64,000 nucleotides of DNA from Alphaproteobacteria bacterium (GTDB taxonomy: Bacteria; Pseudomonadota; Alphaproteobacteria; JAAEOK01). The DNA lies in the NCBI GenBank assembly GCA_024244705.1, contig JAAEOK010000077.1:62001-126000 (forward strand), given 5' to 3'. Numbering within the stretch: the first letter of the stretch is position 1; the number at the start of each line of letters is the position of its first letter. The position numbers and the translations under genes are program-made. Shown in pieces: positions 1 to 8,315 of this stretch. The notes below the pieces were generated by a model. That model did not search any database and was not told where the DNA came from. It was given only the letters and a program-made list of their open reading frames with translations.

Positions 1-1527
1 CAGCATGAACAGGTTGTTGTGATCGTGGGCGCGAAGATCGCTGTCGACGACCGAGGTTTTGGCGTCGTTTCCCATCAGCGTCGTTCCCATGATATGGCCC
101 GCGCCCTGGAAGTCGGCGTCATCCTTATGATTGATGTCGCTACAGCCCATGCGCTCGAAGAGCAGCTGATGAACCCGGCGCGATTCCGCCAGGCCCTTCT
201 TGGTGTAGCCGTCGAGACGGTAGGACAGGCGCGGCCGCGGAATACCGATCGCATCCTTGCGCGTCGGATCGGGGACGATCCGGTTTTCGGGATCGGGCAG
301 CTGTTCGGTCAATGTTGCCAGGCGCAGCTGACGTTCGCAGCGGTGGCGAAGAAGCTCCGCCAATCGGCGCCCGCGAATGCCTTGACCGACGAGATCTTGG
401 ACGTCGCTGAGCGGCGCACCGGTCGGCCACGACCACCCCCAATTGCCCAACTCGATACGGTAGGACGGCCGCTCTCGCCGCCAATCTCCGGCGCGGGTGT
501 TCTCGACGCCTGAGGTGGATCCCGGGCCGCGATAGGGAAAAATCGGATTCGGCGTCAACGCCCAGCTGAGCTGCGTCGGGTGGTCCATCAAGTTGCGGCC
601 CACCTGATCGGAGGAATTGGCGACACCGTTCGGCGTGCGCTCGCCCTTCGACATGAGCAGGATTTTCGGCCCCTCGATGGCATGGGCGGCGAGGACATAG
701 ACCTTGCCGACGGCCCGTCCTCCGCTCATGTCGGGGCGCTTGAAGCGGACGCCCGACACCGCGCCATTGCTATCGACCTCGACGAATTCGACGACATGCT
801 CGGGCATCAGGCGCGCGCCGCTGCGCTCGGCCAGCGCCAAGGCTGCGGTCGCATCGTATTTGGCCTGGATCGGGCAGATCGGGATGCAGCTCGCGTTGCC
901 GCAGCATCGCGGGCGGCCGCCCCGGGTCACCGAATTTCGTGCCTGCGGCGTCGATTTGAGGTCAAAGGGCGTCCCGTCGAAGGCGTGCTTCCGGACCTGC
1001 CGATCGAGATAGCTCTGCGCGATCATCGGCATCGGATAGTCTCGGGACCGGGGAGACCCCAAATCGTCCGAAGAATCGCCGGCGACGCCGATCTCGTGCT
1101 CGGCCTTCGCGTACCACGGCTCGAGGTCGTCGTAGGACAGCGGCCAATCGCGCCCGCGGCCGAATTTGGTGTTCAGGCGAAAGTCGTCCGGTACCAGGCG
1201 CAGAGCCGTCCCCAGCCAGTGCCATGTGGTTCCGCCGACCAACCGGACATAGGTGCTGGCGAACTTCGCCGGGCCGGCCTGGACGTAATAGGAATCCAAA
1301 TCGTCCGACTTCGGATGGGGCGCATAGGGCGCATCCGGATAGGGAGCCTCAGGGACGCCCTTGAGTGGCGACGCATAGTAGCGCTCCATATTCGCCCCGC
1401 GGTGCGTCATCGGGCCGGCCTCGAGAATCAGGACCGAATGACCCGCCGCCGCCAGTTCCTTCGCCACCAAGGCGCCCGCGATACCGGCGCCGACGATCAC
1501 CGCATCCGCGGTCAGTGTCTCCGCCAT
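1..1527 (-). CDS. GMC-family FAD sugar/polyol dehydrogenase, large subunit (3' end cut off by window)
   Basis: Flavoprotein subunit of a membrane dehydrogenase that oxidises a sugar or polyol in the periplasm and passes electrons to the respiratory chain. Translating the minus strand from the ATG at 1527 gives 509 codons with no stop. The N-terminus has the dinucleotide-binding motif VIVGAGIAGALVAKEL. A central four-cysteine cluster, RCCGNASCIPICPI, is typical of the gluconate/sorbitol/fructose dehydrogenase branch of GMC enzymes and probably binds Fe-S. The GMC C-terminal signature GHIMGTTLMG is followed by SVVDSDLR and NLF. Only the last few residues are missing. The start lies 2 bp after the stop of the small-subunit gene, so the two are one operon; a cytochrome c subunit would be expected beyond the window. 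The substrate cannot be assigned. Confidence 0.9.
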   Translation of the reverse strand, partial: MAETLTADAVIVGAGIAGALVAKELAAAGHSVLILEAGPMTHRGANMERYYASPLKGVPEAPYPDAPYAPHPKSDDLDSYYVQAGPAKFASTYVRLVGGTTWHWLGTALRLVPDDFRLNTKFGRGRDWPLSYDDLEPWYAKAEHEIGVAGDSSDDLGSPRSRDYPMPMIAQSYLDRQVRKHAFDGTPFDLKSTPQARNSVTRGGRPRCCGNASCIPICPIQAKYDATAALALAERSGARLMPEHVVEFVEVDSNGAVSGVRFKRPDMSGGRAVGKVYVLAAHAIEGPKILLMSKGERTPNGVANSSDQVGRNLMDHPTQLSWALTPNPIFPYRGPGSTSGVENTRAGDWRRERPSYRIELGNWGWSWPTGAPLSDVQDLVGQGIRGRRLAELLRHRCERQLRLATLTEQLPDPENRIVPDPTRKDAIGIPRPRLSYRLDGYTKKGLAESRRVHQLLFERMGCSDINHKDDADFQGAGHIMGTTLMGNDAKTSVVDSDLRAHDHNNLFML

Positions 1528-1529
1528 GC

Positions 1530-2021
1530 TCAATCCTCGCCGCCGGTGGGCGGCGCGTCGGCCCATGAAATCCAATCGCAATGAGCCGGCGGCTTGGTGA
1601 AATCGAGCGCCCGCCAAACCAGCGCGCCGTTCCACAGAATGCTGTGCTGGGTCCCGTCGCGATCGGTCACGATCCCCGTATACCAAGCCTTGACGATGGT
1701 GTTGGCGAGGTCGTCGAGACCGGCATCGGCGATCACCGCGTCGAGGTCCCCGGTCTGGTGGGCTTCGACGAGTTCGGCCAGCCGGCGCAGCTGAGCGGGA
1801 TCGGTCGATGCCTGGATGGCGGCGAAAAACCTGTCGAGTTCGGCCAGGCCCTGATCGGGGATCAGCCCGTTGAGCTTGTTGGAAAAGCTGAGAAACGTGC
1901 CCGGCGTGAGCTCGAACGCGCCGGCGTTCAGCGGCGGCAGCAGCGCCCCGCCGGCGAGGCCGGCGATCAGGGTCAGGAAAGTGCGCCGATCGGGCCCGGT
2001 CACCGGTTGCGCTCCACTCAT
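1530..2021 (-). CDS. FAD-dependent sorbitol/fructose dehydrogenase-type small subunit
   Basis: A 163-residue partner of the GMC flavoprotein that follows it on the same strand. It starts with a twin-arginine-like signal (DRRTFLTLIAGLAGG, about residues 11-25), which fits folded export together with the FAD subunit. The C-terminal half carries the motif TIVKAWYTGIV followed by ILWNGALVWRAL, as in the FAD-SLDH small-subunit family (also called gluconate dehydrogenase subunit 3-like). A GAGG ribosome site precedes the ATG. The role inferred from the family is folding, export and membrane docking of the large subunit. Confidence 0.82.
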   Translation of the reverse strand: MSGAQPVTGPDRRTFLTLIAGLAGGALLPPLNAGAFELTPGTFLSFSNKLNGLIPDQGLAELDRFFAAIQASTDPAQLRRLAELVEAHQTGDLDAVIADAGLDDLANTIVKAWYTGIVTDRDGTQHSILWNGALVWRALDFTKPPAHCDWISWADAPPTGGED

Positions 2022-2136
2022 GACAAGCCTCGCGTGTAATGATTGGACCGCGCAAAGATATCGGCTTTGGGCGATGGCGACAATCCGATGCCGTCCGGGA
2101 TAGGCCGCGAAGTGATGAACACGCGGCGGCGGCCGC

Positions 2137-2913
2137 TTACTTGCGCGCCACCATGAGCTGCTTGATTTCAGCGATGGCGCGTGCCGGGTTGAGGGCCTTG
2201 GGGCACGCCTTGGTGCAGTTCATGATAGTATGGCACCGATAGAGCCGAAATGGGTCCTCGAGCAGGTCGAGACGCTCGCCCGTCGCCTCGTCGCGGCTAT
2301 CGGCGATCCAGCGATAGGCCTGCAGCAGGATGGCGGGACCGAGATAGCGGTCGCCGTTCCACCAATAGCTGGGACAGGACGTGGAGCAACAGAAACACAG
2401 TATGCATTCCCACAACCCGTCGAGTCTTTGGCGCTCCTCCGTCGATTGCAGCCGCTCGCGGCCGGGCGGCGGGCTTGAGGTCATTATCCATGGCTGGATC
2501 GACGCATACTGCGCGTAGACCATGTTGAGATCCGGCACCAGATCCTTGACCACCTGCATGTGCGGCAGCGGATAGACGTTGGCGTCACCCTTGATGTCAT
2601 CGATGTACTTTGTGCAGGCCAACGTATTGGTACCGTCGATGTTCATGGCGCAGCTGCCGCAAACGCCTTCGCGGCAGGACCGCCGGAAGGTCACCGTCGC
2701 ATCGGTCTCGTTCTTGATCTTGATCAGTGCATCGAGGACCATTGGTCCGCAGGCATCGAGGTCGACATCATAGCTGTCGATGCGCGGGTTCTCGCCGTCG
2801 TCCGGGTTCCAACGGTAGACGTTGAACTTCTTGATGTTGGTGCCGCCCGAGGATGCCGGGTGATGGGTGCCTGGTTTGACCCGAGAATTCCGCGGCAGAT
2901 TGAACTCGACCAT
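2137..2913 (-). CDS. sdhB: succinate dehydrogenase iron-sulfur subunit
   Basis: The 258-residue electron-transfer subunit of complex II, at the cytoplasmic face of the inner membrane. All three cluster motifs are visible: the [2Fe-2S] cysteines in [10 protein letters not shown] (about residues 78-87), the [4Fe-4S] set in [12 protein letters not shown], and the [3Fe-4S] set in [17 protein letters not shown] near the C-terminus. A strong AGGAGG ribosome site precedes the ATG. It is the last gene of the operon sdhC-sdhD-sdhA-creD-sdhB, separated from sdhA by a creD-type gene, which is not the usual arrangement. No convincing terminator follows before the next minus-strand gene at 2021. Confidence 0.97.
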   Translation of the reverse strand: MVEFNLPRNSRVKPGTHHPASSGGTNIKKFNVYRWNPDDGENPRIDSYDVDLDACGPMVLDALIKIKNETDATVTFRRSCREGVCGSCAMNIDGTNTLACTKYIDDIKGDANVYPLPHMQVVKDLVPDLNMVYAQYASIQPWIMTSSPPPGRERLQSTEERQRLDGLWECILCFCCSTSCPSYWWNGDRYLGPAILLQAYRWIADSRDEATGERLDLLEDPFRLYRCHTIMNCTKACPKALNPARAIAEIKQLMVARK

Positions 2914-2937
2914 TTCGTACGCCTCCTGGCGCTGCCT

Positions 2938-4365
2938 TTATGCCCGGCCCGATGCGAGTCCGTCAATGTTTGGCGATGTCGTGCGGGATCGAAGGTTTCG
3001 AGTCGCGTACATGGTCGCGGTCAGCGCCACGAACAGAGTCAGCGCGCCGGCCAACAGGGCATAGTCCTGGGCGTTGAGGACAAAGTAGAGGACCAGATAG
3101 AGCGCGGTTAAGATCGCGCCGACGATTGCCGCGTCGCGCTTGGTGCTCATGGCGGCCCCGACATACACCGAAATCACCGCGATCTCAGCCACCGTCGCGA
3201 CGAGGTAGGCGAGCGCGAAGCCGATATGCTCGGCGAAAGAAAACAGCAGCAGGAAGAACAGCACCAAAGCGCCACCGACGACCCCATACTGCAAGAGATG
3301 CAGGCGCCGTCCGGTGACATTTTCCATGACAAAGAACGTCAGAAGCGTAAGCGCGACGAACAACAGCCCATATTTGGCCGCGCGCACGGCCTGTTGATAG
3401 GGATCGACCGGCTGGTAAAGCCGGACCCCGGTGGCGTGACGGTCGGGCCGATATTGCGCTTCGATGCTCAGCGGATCATGAACCCAGTGCTGGGGCAACG
3501 ATCGCGCCAGATGTGGAATGTTCCACTCTGCCGAAAATCCGGTTTCGCCGATCTCACGCGCGGTGGGAAGGAAATCGCCATCGAAACTCGGATGGGGCCA
3601 ATCTCCCGACAGCGCAATTCTACTCTCGCGACCGGTCGGGACAACGTCCAGGCTTGCGCTTCCGTTTAGGTCGAATTCAAAGGCAAACGGATAATCACTC
3701 TCCCCCGGTGCGAGATCGGCCAGCCGGGCATGGATTCCCGATTGGACGACCGTCACGCCACCGGTCCCGGGTTCGAGAACCAGGCTACGACCGGCGAACG
3801 TCGCCGTCCCGATATCACGTATCGCGGTCGTGTCACCGATGCCGAGAACGAGCAAGGCTTGATCCCACAAGATCTGCCGATCGCCCCGTCCGGCCAGCAA
3901 TTCCGACTCGGCGGGCACACGAAAGGTGCCGGCGATGCTGGAATTCGCCACGTATACGATGCTTTCGTAAATGCTTCGCTTGCGCTTTTCATGATCGAGG
4001 GTCACCGCCACAGACAAGTCATCTGGAAGAATGATCAGATGGCGCAGCTCGACGATTTCTTCCTCGGCCGACTTGATCCACGGGCTGCGGCCGTCGTCGG
4101 TGCGCGTTCGCACTGTCCGCGACCGTTCCATGGGAATGACCAGGAGCGGACCGGTCAGCGTTTGGGGATTGCCCCAAATATGGGCGATCTCGGCGCGCAC
4201 TTGGTCGCGCCTTCCTTTGCGTTCATCGATTACATCCTCGACCAGCGCCAAGGGTACCGCCATGAGAAGGCCGATCGCCGCAATCAGAAGTGCGCGAACT
4301 GTTTGTGCGGTTTGTTGGGTATCGAGACGCTGAAAGAATGGCGGTCGGCTGTCGCTATCGCCCAT
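2938..4365 (-). CDS. creD: CreD-family inner-membrane protein
   Basis: A 475-residue membrane protein of the CreD family. Residues about 21-45 form an N-terminal anchor. A large periplasmic domain follows, with the family's conserved stretches (TLTGPLLVIPMERS; SGDWPHPSFDGDFLP; FSAEWNIPHLARSLPQ). About six transmembrane segments fill the last 150 residues, beginning at KYGLLFVALTLLTFFVMENV. In Enterobacteria CreD is induced by the CreBC two-component system and affects colicin E2 tolerance and the envelope; its molecular function is not known. No creBC genes are present here. The gene lies between sdhA (150 bp upstream) and sdhB (24 bp downstream) on the same strand, so it is probably co-transcribed with complex II. 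Confidence 0.88.
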   Translation of the reverse strand: MGDSDSRPPFFQRLDTQQTAQTVRALLIAAIGLLMAVPLALVEDVIDERKGRRDQVRAEIAHIWGNPQTLTGPLLVIPMERSRTVRTRTDDGRSPWIKSAEEEIVELRHLIILPDDLSVAVTLDHEKRKRSIYESIVYVANSSIAGTFRVPAESELLAGRGDRQILWDQALLVLGIGDTTAIRDIGTATFAGRSLVLEPGTGGVTVVQSGIHARLADLAPGESDYPFAFEFDLNGSASLDVVPTGRESRIALSGDWPHPSFDGDFLPTAREIGETGFSAEWNIPHLARSLPQHWVHDPLSIEAQYRPDRHATGVRLYQPVDPYQQAVRAAKYGLLFVALTLLTFFVMENVTGRRLHLLQYGVVGGALVLFFLLLFSFAEHIGFALAYLVATVAEIAVISVYVGAAMSTKRDAAIVGAILTALYLVLYFVLNAQDYALLAGALTLFVALTATMYATRNLRSRTTSPNIDGLASGRA

Positions 4366-4514
4366 GGCGCTTGCCCCTGCATTGTGCGAGCAGCCGACAG
4401 CCTGAAACTCCGAGAGGGCTGTTCAAAGACCATTTTGCGGCAATATTGGGATTGGATATCTAGAGCGCTCTTGCGTGACGGCATCCGCAGCGCGCCACAC
4501 ACGGCGACACGGCG

Positions 4515-6305
4515 TCAGTACACGCGGGCCTTGGGCGGAAAGTGCTGAACCTCATTGCTGAGCGGCTGCAGATGAACCGGGCGGTAGTCGATTGCTGTCT
4601 CTCCCGCCTCGTTGCAGGTCGTGATGGTGTGCTTCAACCAATTGACGTCATCGCGGTCGGGGAAATCTTCGCGGGCATGCGCGCCGCGGCTCTCGGTCCG
4701 ATTGCGCGCCGAATTGATCGTCACCTGAGCCTGGTAAAGAAGGTTATCGAGTTCGAGTGTCTCGACCAGATCGCTGTTCCAGATCATCGACCGGTCGGTG
4801 ACGCGGATATCGCTGCGTTTACTCCACAGGTCCGCCATCCGTTCGCACCCCTCGCCGAGCGTTTCGGCGGTCCGGAACACGGCACAATCGCGTTGCATGA
4901 TTTGCTGCATTTCCAGCCGCAGCGCGGCCGTCGGCGATTCTCCCTCGGCATGGCGGAAACGGTCGAGGCGGTCGAGCGCGCGGTCTCCGATTCCGTTGGT
5001 CAGCGGTCGCTGTGGCTGACGGGGCGTCATCAACTCACCGCACCGGTTGGCGGCGGCGCGGCCGAAGACGACGATATCGAGTAGCGAGTTCGAGCCCAAG
5101 CGGTTGGCGCCGTGCACCGAGACGCAAGCCGCCTCTCCAATCGCCATCAGGCCCGGCACGATGGCGTCCGGATTGCCACCGTCCAAGGTGACGACCTCGC
5201 CGTGATAGTTGGTCGGTATGCCGCCCATGTTGTAATGGCATGTGGGCAGGACGGGGATCGGCTCGCGTGTCACATCGACACCGGCGAAGATACGCGCCGA
5301 ATCGCTGATGCCCGGCAACCTTTCGTGGATCGTCGCCGGGTCGAGATGTTCGATGTGCAGGTGGATATGGTCCTCGGTTTCGCCGACCGCGCGGCCTTCC
5401 CGGATCTCCACCGTCATCGCGCGGCTGACCACATCGCGGGATGCGAGATCTTTGGCCGAGGGCGCATAACGCTCCATGAACCGCTCGCCCTCGCTATTGG
5501 TCAAATAGCCGCCCTCGCCGCGTACGCCTTCGGTGATCAACACGCCGGCGCCGTAAATCCCGGTCGGATGGAACTGGACGAACTCCATATCCTGCAACGG
5601 CAGGCCGGCGCGCAACACCATCGCATTACCGTCGCCGGTACAGGTATGGGCCGAGGTGCAGGAGAAATAGGTGCGGCCGTATCCGCCGGTCGCCAGCACG
5701 GTCATGTTGGCGCGAAAGCGGTGAATCGTGCCGTCGTCCAGGTTCCACGCCATGACGCCGAGACAGGTGCCGTCATCGTCCATGAGCAGGTCGATGGCGA
5801 AATATTCGATGAAGAACTCCGCATCATGCTTCAACGCCTGTTGATACAGCGTGTGAAGAATCGCGTGCCCGGTGCGGTCGGCGGCGGCGCAAGTTCGCTG
5901 GGCGGTGCCCTCGCCGTAGTTGGTCGTCATGCCGCCGAAGGGACGCTGATAGATCTTGCCGTCCGGCGTTCGCGAAAATGGCACGCCGTAATGTTCCAGC
6001 TCGACGACCGCTGGAATCGCCTCGCGCACCATGTACTCGATGGCGTCTTGGTCGCCCAGCCAATCGGACCCCTTGATCGTGTCGTACATGTGCCAACGCC
6101 AATCGTCGGGACCCATGTTGCCGAGCGCCGCCGACATACCGCCCTGGGCCGCCACGGTGTGGCTGCGGGTCGGGAAGACCTTGGTGATGCAAGCCGTGCG
6201 CAGGCCTTTTTCGGCCATGCCGAATGTCGCGCGTAAGCCCGCGCCGCCGGCGCCAACGACAATCACATCATATTCGTGATCGATGACTTGGTAGGCTTGC
6301 GCCAT
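4515..6305 (-). CDS. sdhA: succinate dehydrogenase flavoprotein subunit
   Basis: Catalytic subunit of complex II (596 residues); it oxidises succinate to fumarate at a covalently bound FAD. The N-terminal FAD motif [14 protein letters not shown] is followed by [16 protein letters not shown], whose histidine is the covalent FAD site. The capping domain contains [22 protein letters not shown], and the catalytic region has [13 protein letters not shown]. Length matches the family (about 590-600). The start codon overlaps the sdhD stop by one base (TGATG), indicating translational coupling. The C-terminus keeps the conserved HTITT and [10 protein letters not shown] segment. Confidence 0.98.
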   Translation of the reverse strand: MAQAYQVIDHEYDVIVVGAGGAGLRATFGMAEKGLRTACITKVFPTRSHTVAAQGGMSAALGNMGPDDWRWHMYDTIKGSDWLGDQDAIEYMVREAIPAVVELEHYGVPFSRTPDGKIYQRPFGGMTTNYGEGTAQRTCAAADRTGHAILHTLYQQALKHDAEFFIEYFAIDLLMDDDGTCLGVMAWNLDDGTIHRFRANMTVLATGGYGRTYFSCTSAHTCTGDGNAMVLRAGLPLQDMEFVQFHPTGIYGAGVLITEGVRGEGGYLTNSEGERFMERYAPSAKDLASRDVVSRAMTVEIREGRAVGETEDHIHLHIEHLDPATIHERLPGISDSARIFAGVDVTREPIPVLPTCHYNMGGIPTNYHGEVVTLDGGNPDAIVPGLMAIGEAACVSVHGANRLGSNSLLDIVVFGRAAANRCGELMTPRQPQRPLTNGIGDRALDRLDRFRHAEGESPTAALRLEMQQIMQRDCAVFRTAETLGEGCERMADLWSKRSDIRVTDRSMIWNSDLVETLELDNLLYQAQVTINSARNRTESRGAHAREDFPDRDDVNWLKHTITTCNEAGETAIDYRPVHLQPLSNEVQHFPPKARVY

Positions 6306-6691
6306 CAGATGCCGGCCCCCAGAGCGATGCGCAGCACGGCGACGACGGAGGCGACGCCAAGCACGATCGCGAGCCCTTTGACGGCGATGATGGCACTGAT
6401 CTTGATCGGTTCGCTATGCACGTAGTCCTCGATCACGACCTGAATCCCCGATTGCGCGTGATGGAAGGTCGCGACGATGAGCAGAACCAGGAGAACGGTC
6501 ACCACGGGCGAACTGATCCATTGCAGGAAGACCGCATGATCGGCCCCGGTCAACGCCGCCACCGATGCGACGAACCATATTGTCAATGGGATCAATGCCA
6601 GGGCGGTGAGCCGCTGGGCCCACCAATGGGCAGTGCCGTCCTTGGCTGAGCCCAGGCCGCGCGCGGTCTTCATCGGTGTCCGAAACGCCAT
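6305..6691 (-). CDS. sdhD: succinate dehydrogenase membrane anchor subunit
   Basis: A 128-residue membrane anchor with three hydrophobic helices (about residues 32-52, 60-80 and 100-123). The segment [20 protein letters not shown] contains the conserved histidine that usually ligates haem b and the residues near the quinone site. Together with SdhC it tethers SdhAB to the inner membrane and reduces ubiquinone. It starts 3 bp after sdhC and overlaps the first base of sdhA, so the three genes are tightly coupled. Confidence 0.93.
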   Translation of the reverse strand: MAFRTPMKTARGLGSAKDGTAHWWAQRLTALALIPLTIWFVASVAALTGADHAVFLQWISSPVVTVLLVLLIVATFHHAQSGIQVVIEDYVHSEPIKISAIIAVKGLAIVLGVASVVAVLRIALGAGI

Positions 6692-6694
6692 CGT

Positions 6695-7087
6695 TCACCC
6701 TCCCATCGCGGCATAGCCGAGGATCCACGACAACAGCGTAAGGCCGATGGCGGCGAACACGACGATCCACCCGGTGGCCGTCATTGTCTTGATTTCAAAC
6801 CCCAACCCGGCATCCCAGGCAAGGTGACGAATGCCGTTGCACAGGTGGTAAAATAGCGCCAGCGACCACCCGAAAAGCATCAACCGGCCAATCCACGACC
6901 CGATAACCGCTTGCGCGGTCTCGAACGGACCCGGTCCGGCCGCCGCCGCCAGCAGCCACCAGACCAAAATAAATGTGCCGACCGCCAGCGCGACCCCCGT
7001 GAGGCGGTGCAAGATCGACAGCGCCATGGTGATTTGCCAGCGGTAGACTTGCAAATGCGGAGAAAGAGGCCGGTTTTCGGACGCCAT
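6695..7087 (-). CDS. sdhC: succinate dehydrogenase cytochrome b556 subunit
   Basis: First gene of the sdh operon: 130 residues with three transmembrane helices. The N-terminus RPLSPHLQVYRWQITMALSI and the motif SILHRLTGVAL are family hallmarks; HLCNGIRHLAWD carries the axial haem histidine. I chose the ATG at 7087 because it has a GGGA sequence about 9 nt upstream and gives the usual start MASENRPLSPH. An in-frame ATG at 7111 would add eight residues and has no ribosome site. Confidence 0.93.
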   Translation of the reverse strand: MASENRPLSPHLQVYRWQITMALSILHRLTGVALAVGTFILVWWLLAAAAGPGPFETAQAVIGSWIGRLMLFGWSLALFYHLCNGIRHLAWDAGLGFEIKTMTATGWIVVFAAIGLTLLSWILGYAAMGG

Positions 7088-7160
7088 GATCGCAATCCCA
7101 GAATAGGGCATGGAACTAGGTACGAATTTCGTCGTTCGATGCCGCCTACACCATCAATGT

Positions 7161-7190
7161 TACTTAGACTGCCGCTGCCCGCCGAGTCAA
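7161..7190 (-). promoter_or_regulatory. possible sigma-70-type promoter of the sdh operon
   Basis: On the minus strand a good -35 element, TTGACT (7190-7185), is followed after 18 nt by TAAGTA (7166-7161), a weak match to a -10 box. It lies about 75 nt upstream of the chosen sdhC start. The -35 is convincing and the -10 is not, so this is only a candidate. Confidence 0.3.
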
Positions 7191-7410
7191 CTTAGCGGCG
7201 GCGGCGATAACGGCGAAGAACGCAACTGCAACAATTTTGCGGCGAGCTTGTGGTCGCATTCGCCCGGAAGCCACGACATCTAGAAATATTCCATTGAAAG
7301 GGTCCACAATCGTTGGCTCCTGTGAATAAGTTTGTGGAAAAAATTTGGAGTAATTGTGTGTCTTTCGAGTAGATATACACAGAAATATCGAAACACCCGT
7401 GAATTTATTA

Positions 7411-7439
7411 TTGCGGTTCAACTTTGCCCTGAGCAGTAT
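7411..7439 (+). promoter_or_regulatory. candidate promoter for the large structured RNA
   Basis: TTGCGG (7411-7416) and CAGTAT (7434-7439) are separated by exactly 17 nt on the plus strand and sit in an AT-rich stretch (about 7200-7440) just before the GC-rich hairpin array begins. Transcription would start near 7446. The elements are imperfect, and no transcription data exist to confirm them. Confidence 0.35.
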
Positions 7440-7705
7440 TGTTTCAGGTACGCGATGCGTCGGAGCGCAATGTGTCAGGAAGCGAACGGAGCCTTCGGGC
7501 CGAGTGAGCGGAAAGATGAGGCGCGCTTCGGGTCGAACGGGAAACCGAACGACCAGCCGGAGTAACCTGCGGAACCTCCGGGATCCAAGGGTTGCAGCCG
7601 AAGGGCTCTTGTCTCCGGCCGCTCGGTCCCAAGTGACCGGCATGGGTTTCGCCTCGGTGGAACCGGTGTCAGGACACGGCGGCGCCTCTCCCTCCCGAGA
7701 TGGCG

Positions 7706-8033
7706 ATGCAGGGATCGGGGCTCGGCGGACCTGTCGGGAAACCGGTGGGAACGGCGGGGCGGCAGACGGGCAACCGTGTGTCGGCAAGGCCGGAGACAGT
7801 CCTCCGGACGATTTGCCGGGCAACCGGGAGGTCGGACGGAACGGTGGGCGGGTAACCGCCCGACGGATGGGCCGGTGACGGGTCACCGGAAGGCTCGCTG
7901 GGCGACCAGCGGACTGGACGGATCGGCGGGTGGGCAACCACCTGACGGGATGGCCGGAGACAGTCCTCCGCGAGGTGCGTTGGGAAACCGGCGGGCTGAA
8001 CGGAGCGCCGGGCGGGAAACCGCCTAGCGGAAA
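7706..8033 (+). repeat. four tandem 82-nt structural modules (GNRA hairpin array)
   Basis: Modules start at 7706, 7788, 7870 and 7952, each exactly 82 nt. In all four, GG-GNRA-CC sits at offsets 30-37 and again at 62-69: the loops are GAAA/GCAA, GCAA/GUAA, GCGA/GCAA and GAAA/GAAA in order. Modules 2-4 begin GGCCGG and open with a further hairpin (CCGGAG/CTCCGG, CCGGTGA/TCACCGG, CGGAG/CTCCG). Modules 2 and 4 share their first 19 nt exactly. Stem sequences differ between modules but stay complementary, for example CCGG/CCGG, CGCTGG/CCAGCG and GTTGG/CCGGC at the first GNRA hairpin. A fifth, partial module begins at 8034 (hairpin plus GAAA at 8065-8068), and a degenerate one may precede at about 7624. 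Confidence 0.85.
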
Positions 8034-8159
8034 GGCCGGAGGCAGCCCCTCGGGGCGCGACGCCGAAAGGCGAAGCGAAGTTCATCACGAGCGTCAACTC
8101 TGTCAGGGGTGCACGCTCAGCTGCAGGGATGGACGGAAAGGCTTGTAACGCGTGCTGCG

Positions 8160-8235
8160 AGGAACCCGCTGGGTTCCTGAGGCGCCAAGGGTGTCCCCGC
8201 CGGACAGGACCTTATGGTCCAAAGCCCTTGGCGCC
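8160..8235 (+). terminator. 3' hairpin plus 11-bp cruciform closing the candidate RNA
   Basis: AGGAACCC-GCT-GGGTTCCT (8160-8178) is a perfect 8-bp hairpin. It is followed by a perfect 11-bp stem, 8181-8191 with 8225-8235 (GGCGCCAAGGG / CCCTTGGCGCC). That stem encloses two smaller hairpins, TGTCC/GGACA and GGACC-TTAT-GGTCC, giving a three-way junction. Downstream comes only TCGCGCATTTT, a poor U-tract, so it could be a terminator or simply the 3' domain of the RNA. Confidence 0.4.
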
Positions 8236-8315
8236 TCGCGCATTTTAACACAGGCGATTCGCATTCACAACAATATTTTGTGTTATCAGCCACACGGCGT
8301 GGCAAATGTAGTGAT

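Larger units (their letters stand above)
7446..8235 (+). ncRNA. candidate large structured non-coding RNA (~0.8 kb), class unknown
   Basis: A hairpin-dense, GC-rich segment in a 1.2-kb gap with no believable protein gene. Perfect or near-perfect hairpins run almost end to end: 7491-7500 (UUCG loop), 7531-7554 (GAAA, with a symmetric AA/AA internal loop), 7557-7581, 7596-7607, 7624-7639, 7663-7679, 7730-7748 (GAAA), 7766-7777 (GCAA), 7790-7807, 7816-7827 (GCAA), 7846-7861 (GUAA), 7872-7889, 7896-7911 (GCGA), 7927-7944 (GCAA), 7955-7970, 7979-7992 (GAAA), 8011-8024 (GAAA), 8036-8053, 8061-8072 (GAAA), 8089-8118, 8160-8178 and 8181-8235. Ten loops read as GNRA on the plus strand only, which fixes the transcribed strand. 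The 5' end (7448-7454) can pair with 8149-8155. I recognise no RNase P, tmRNA or group II domain V motif. It converges on mch and diverges from sdhC. Confidence 0.68.

Noticed and set aside
580-1584. 334-codon plus-strand frame antisense to the GMC dehydrogenase
   Set aside because: It is a codon-bias shadow of the real minus-strand gene; its product has no recognisable domain.
7164-8148. Open reading frames across the hairpin array on both strands
   Set aside because: They have no ribosome sites or recognisable domains, run through hairpins with an 82-nt period that breaks any reading frame, and are Arg/Gly/Pro-rich as expected of GC-rich non-coding DNA.
7446-8235. RNase P RNA, tmRNA or group II intron as the identity of the structured RNA
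   Set aside because: No GAGGAAAGTCC-type RNase P core, no tmRNA start or tag reading frame, and no domain V-like 34-nt hairpin or intron-encoded protein were seen.
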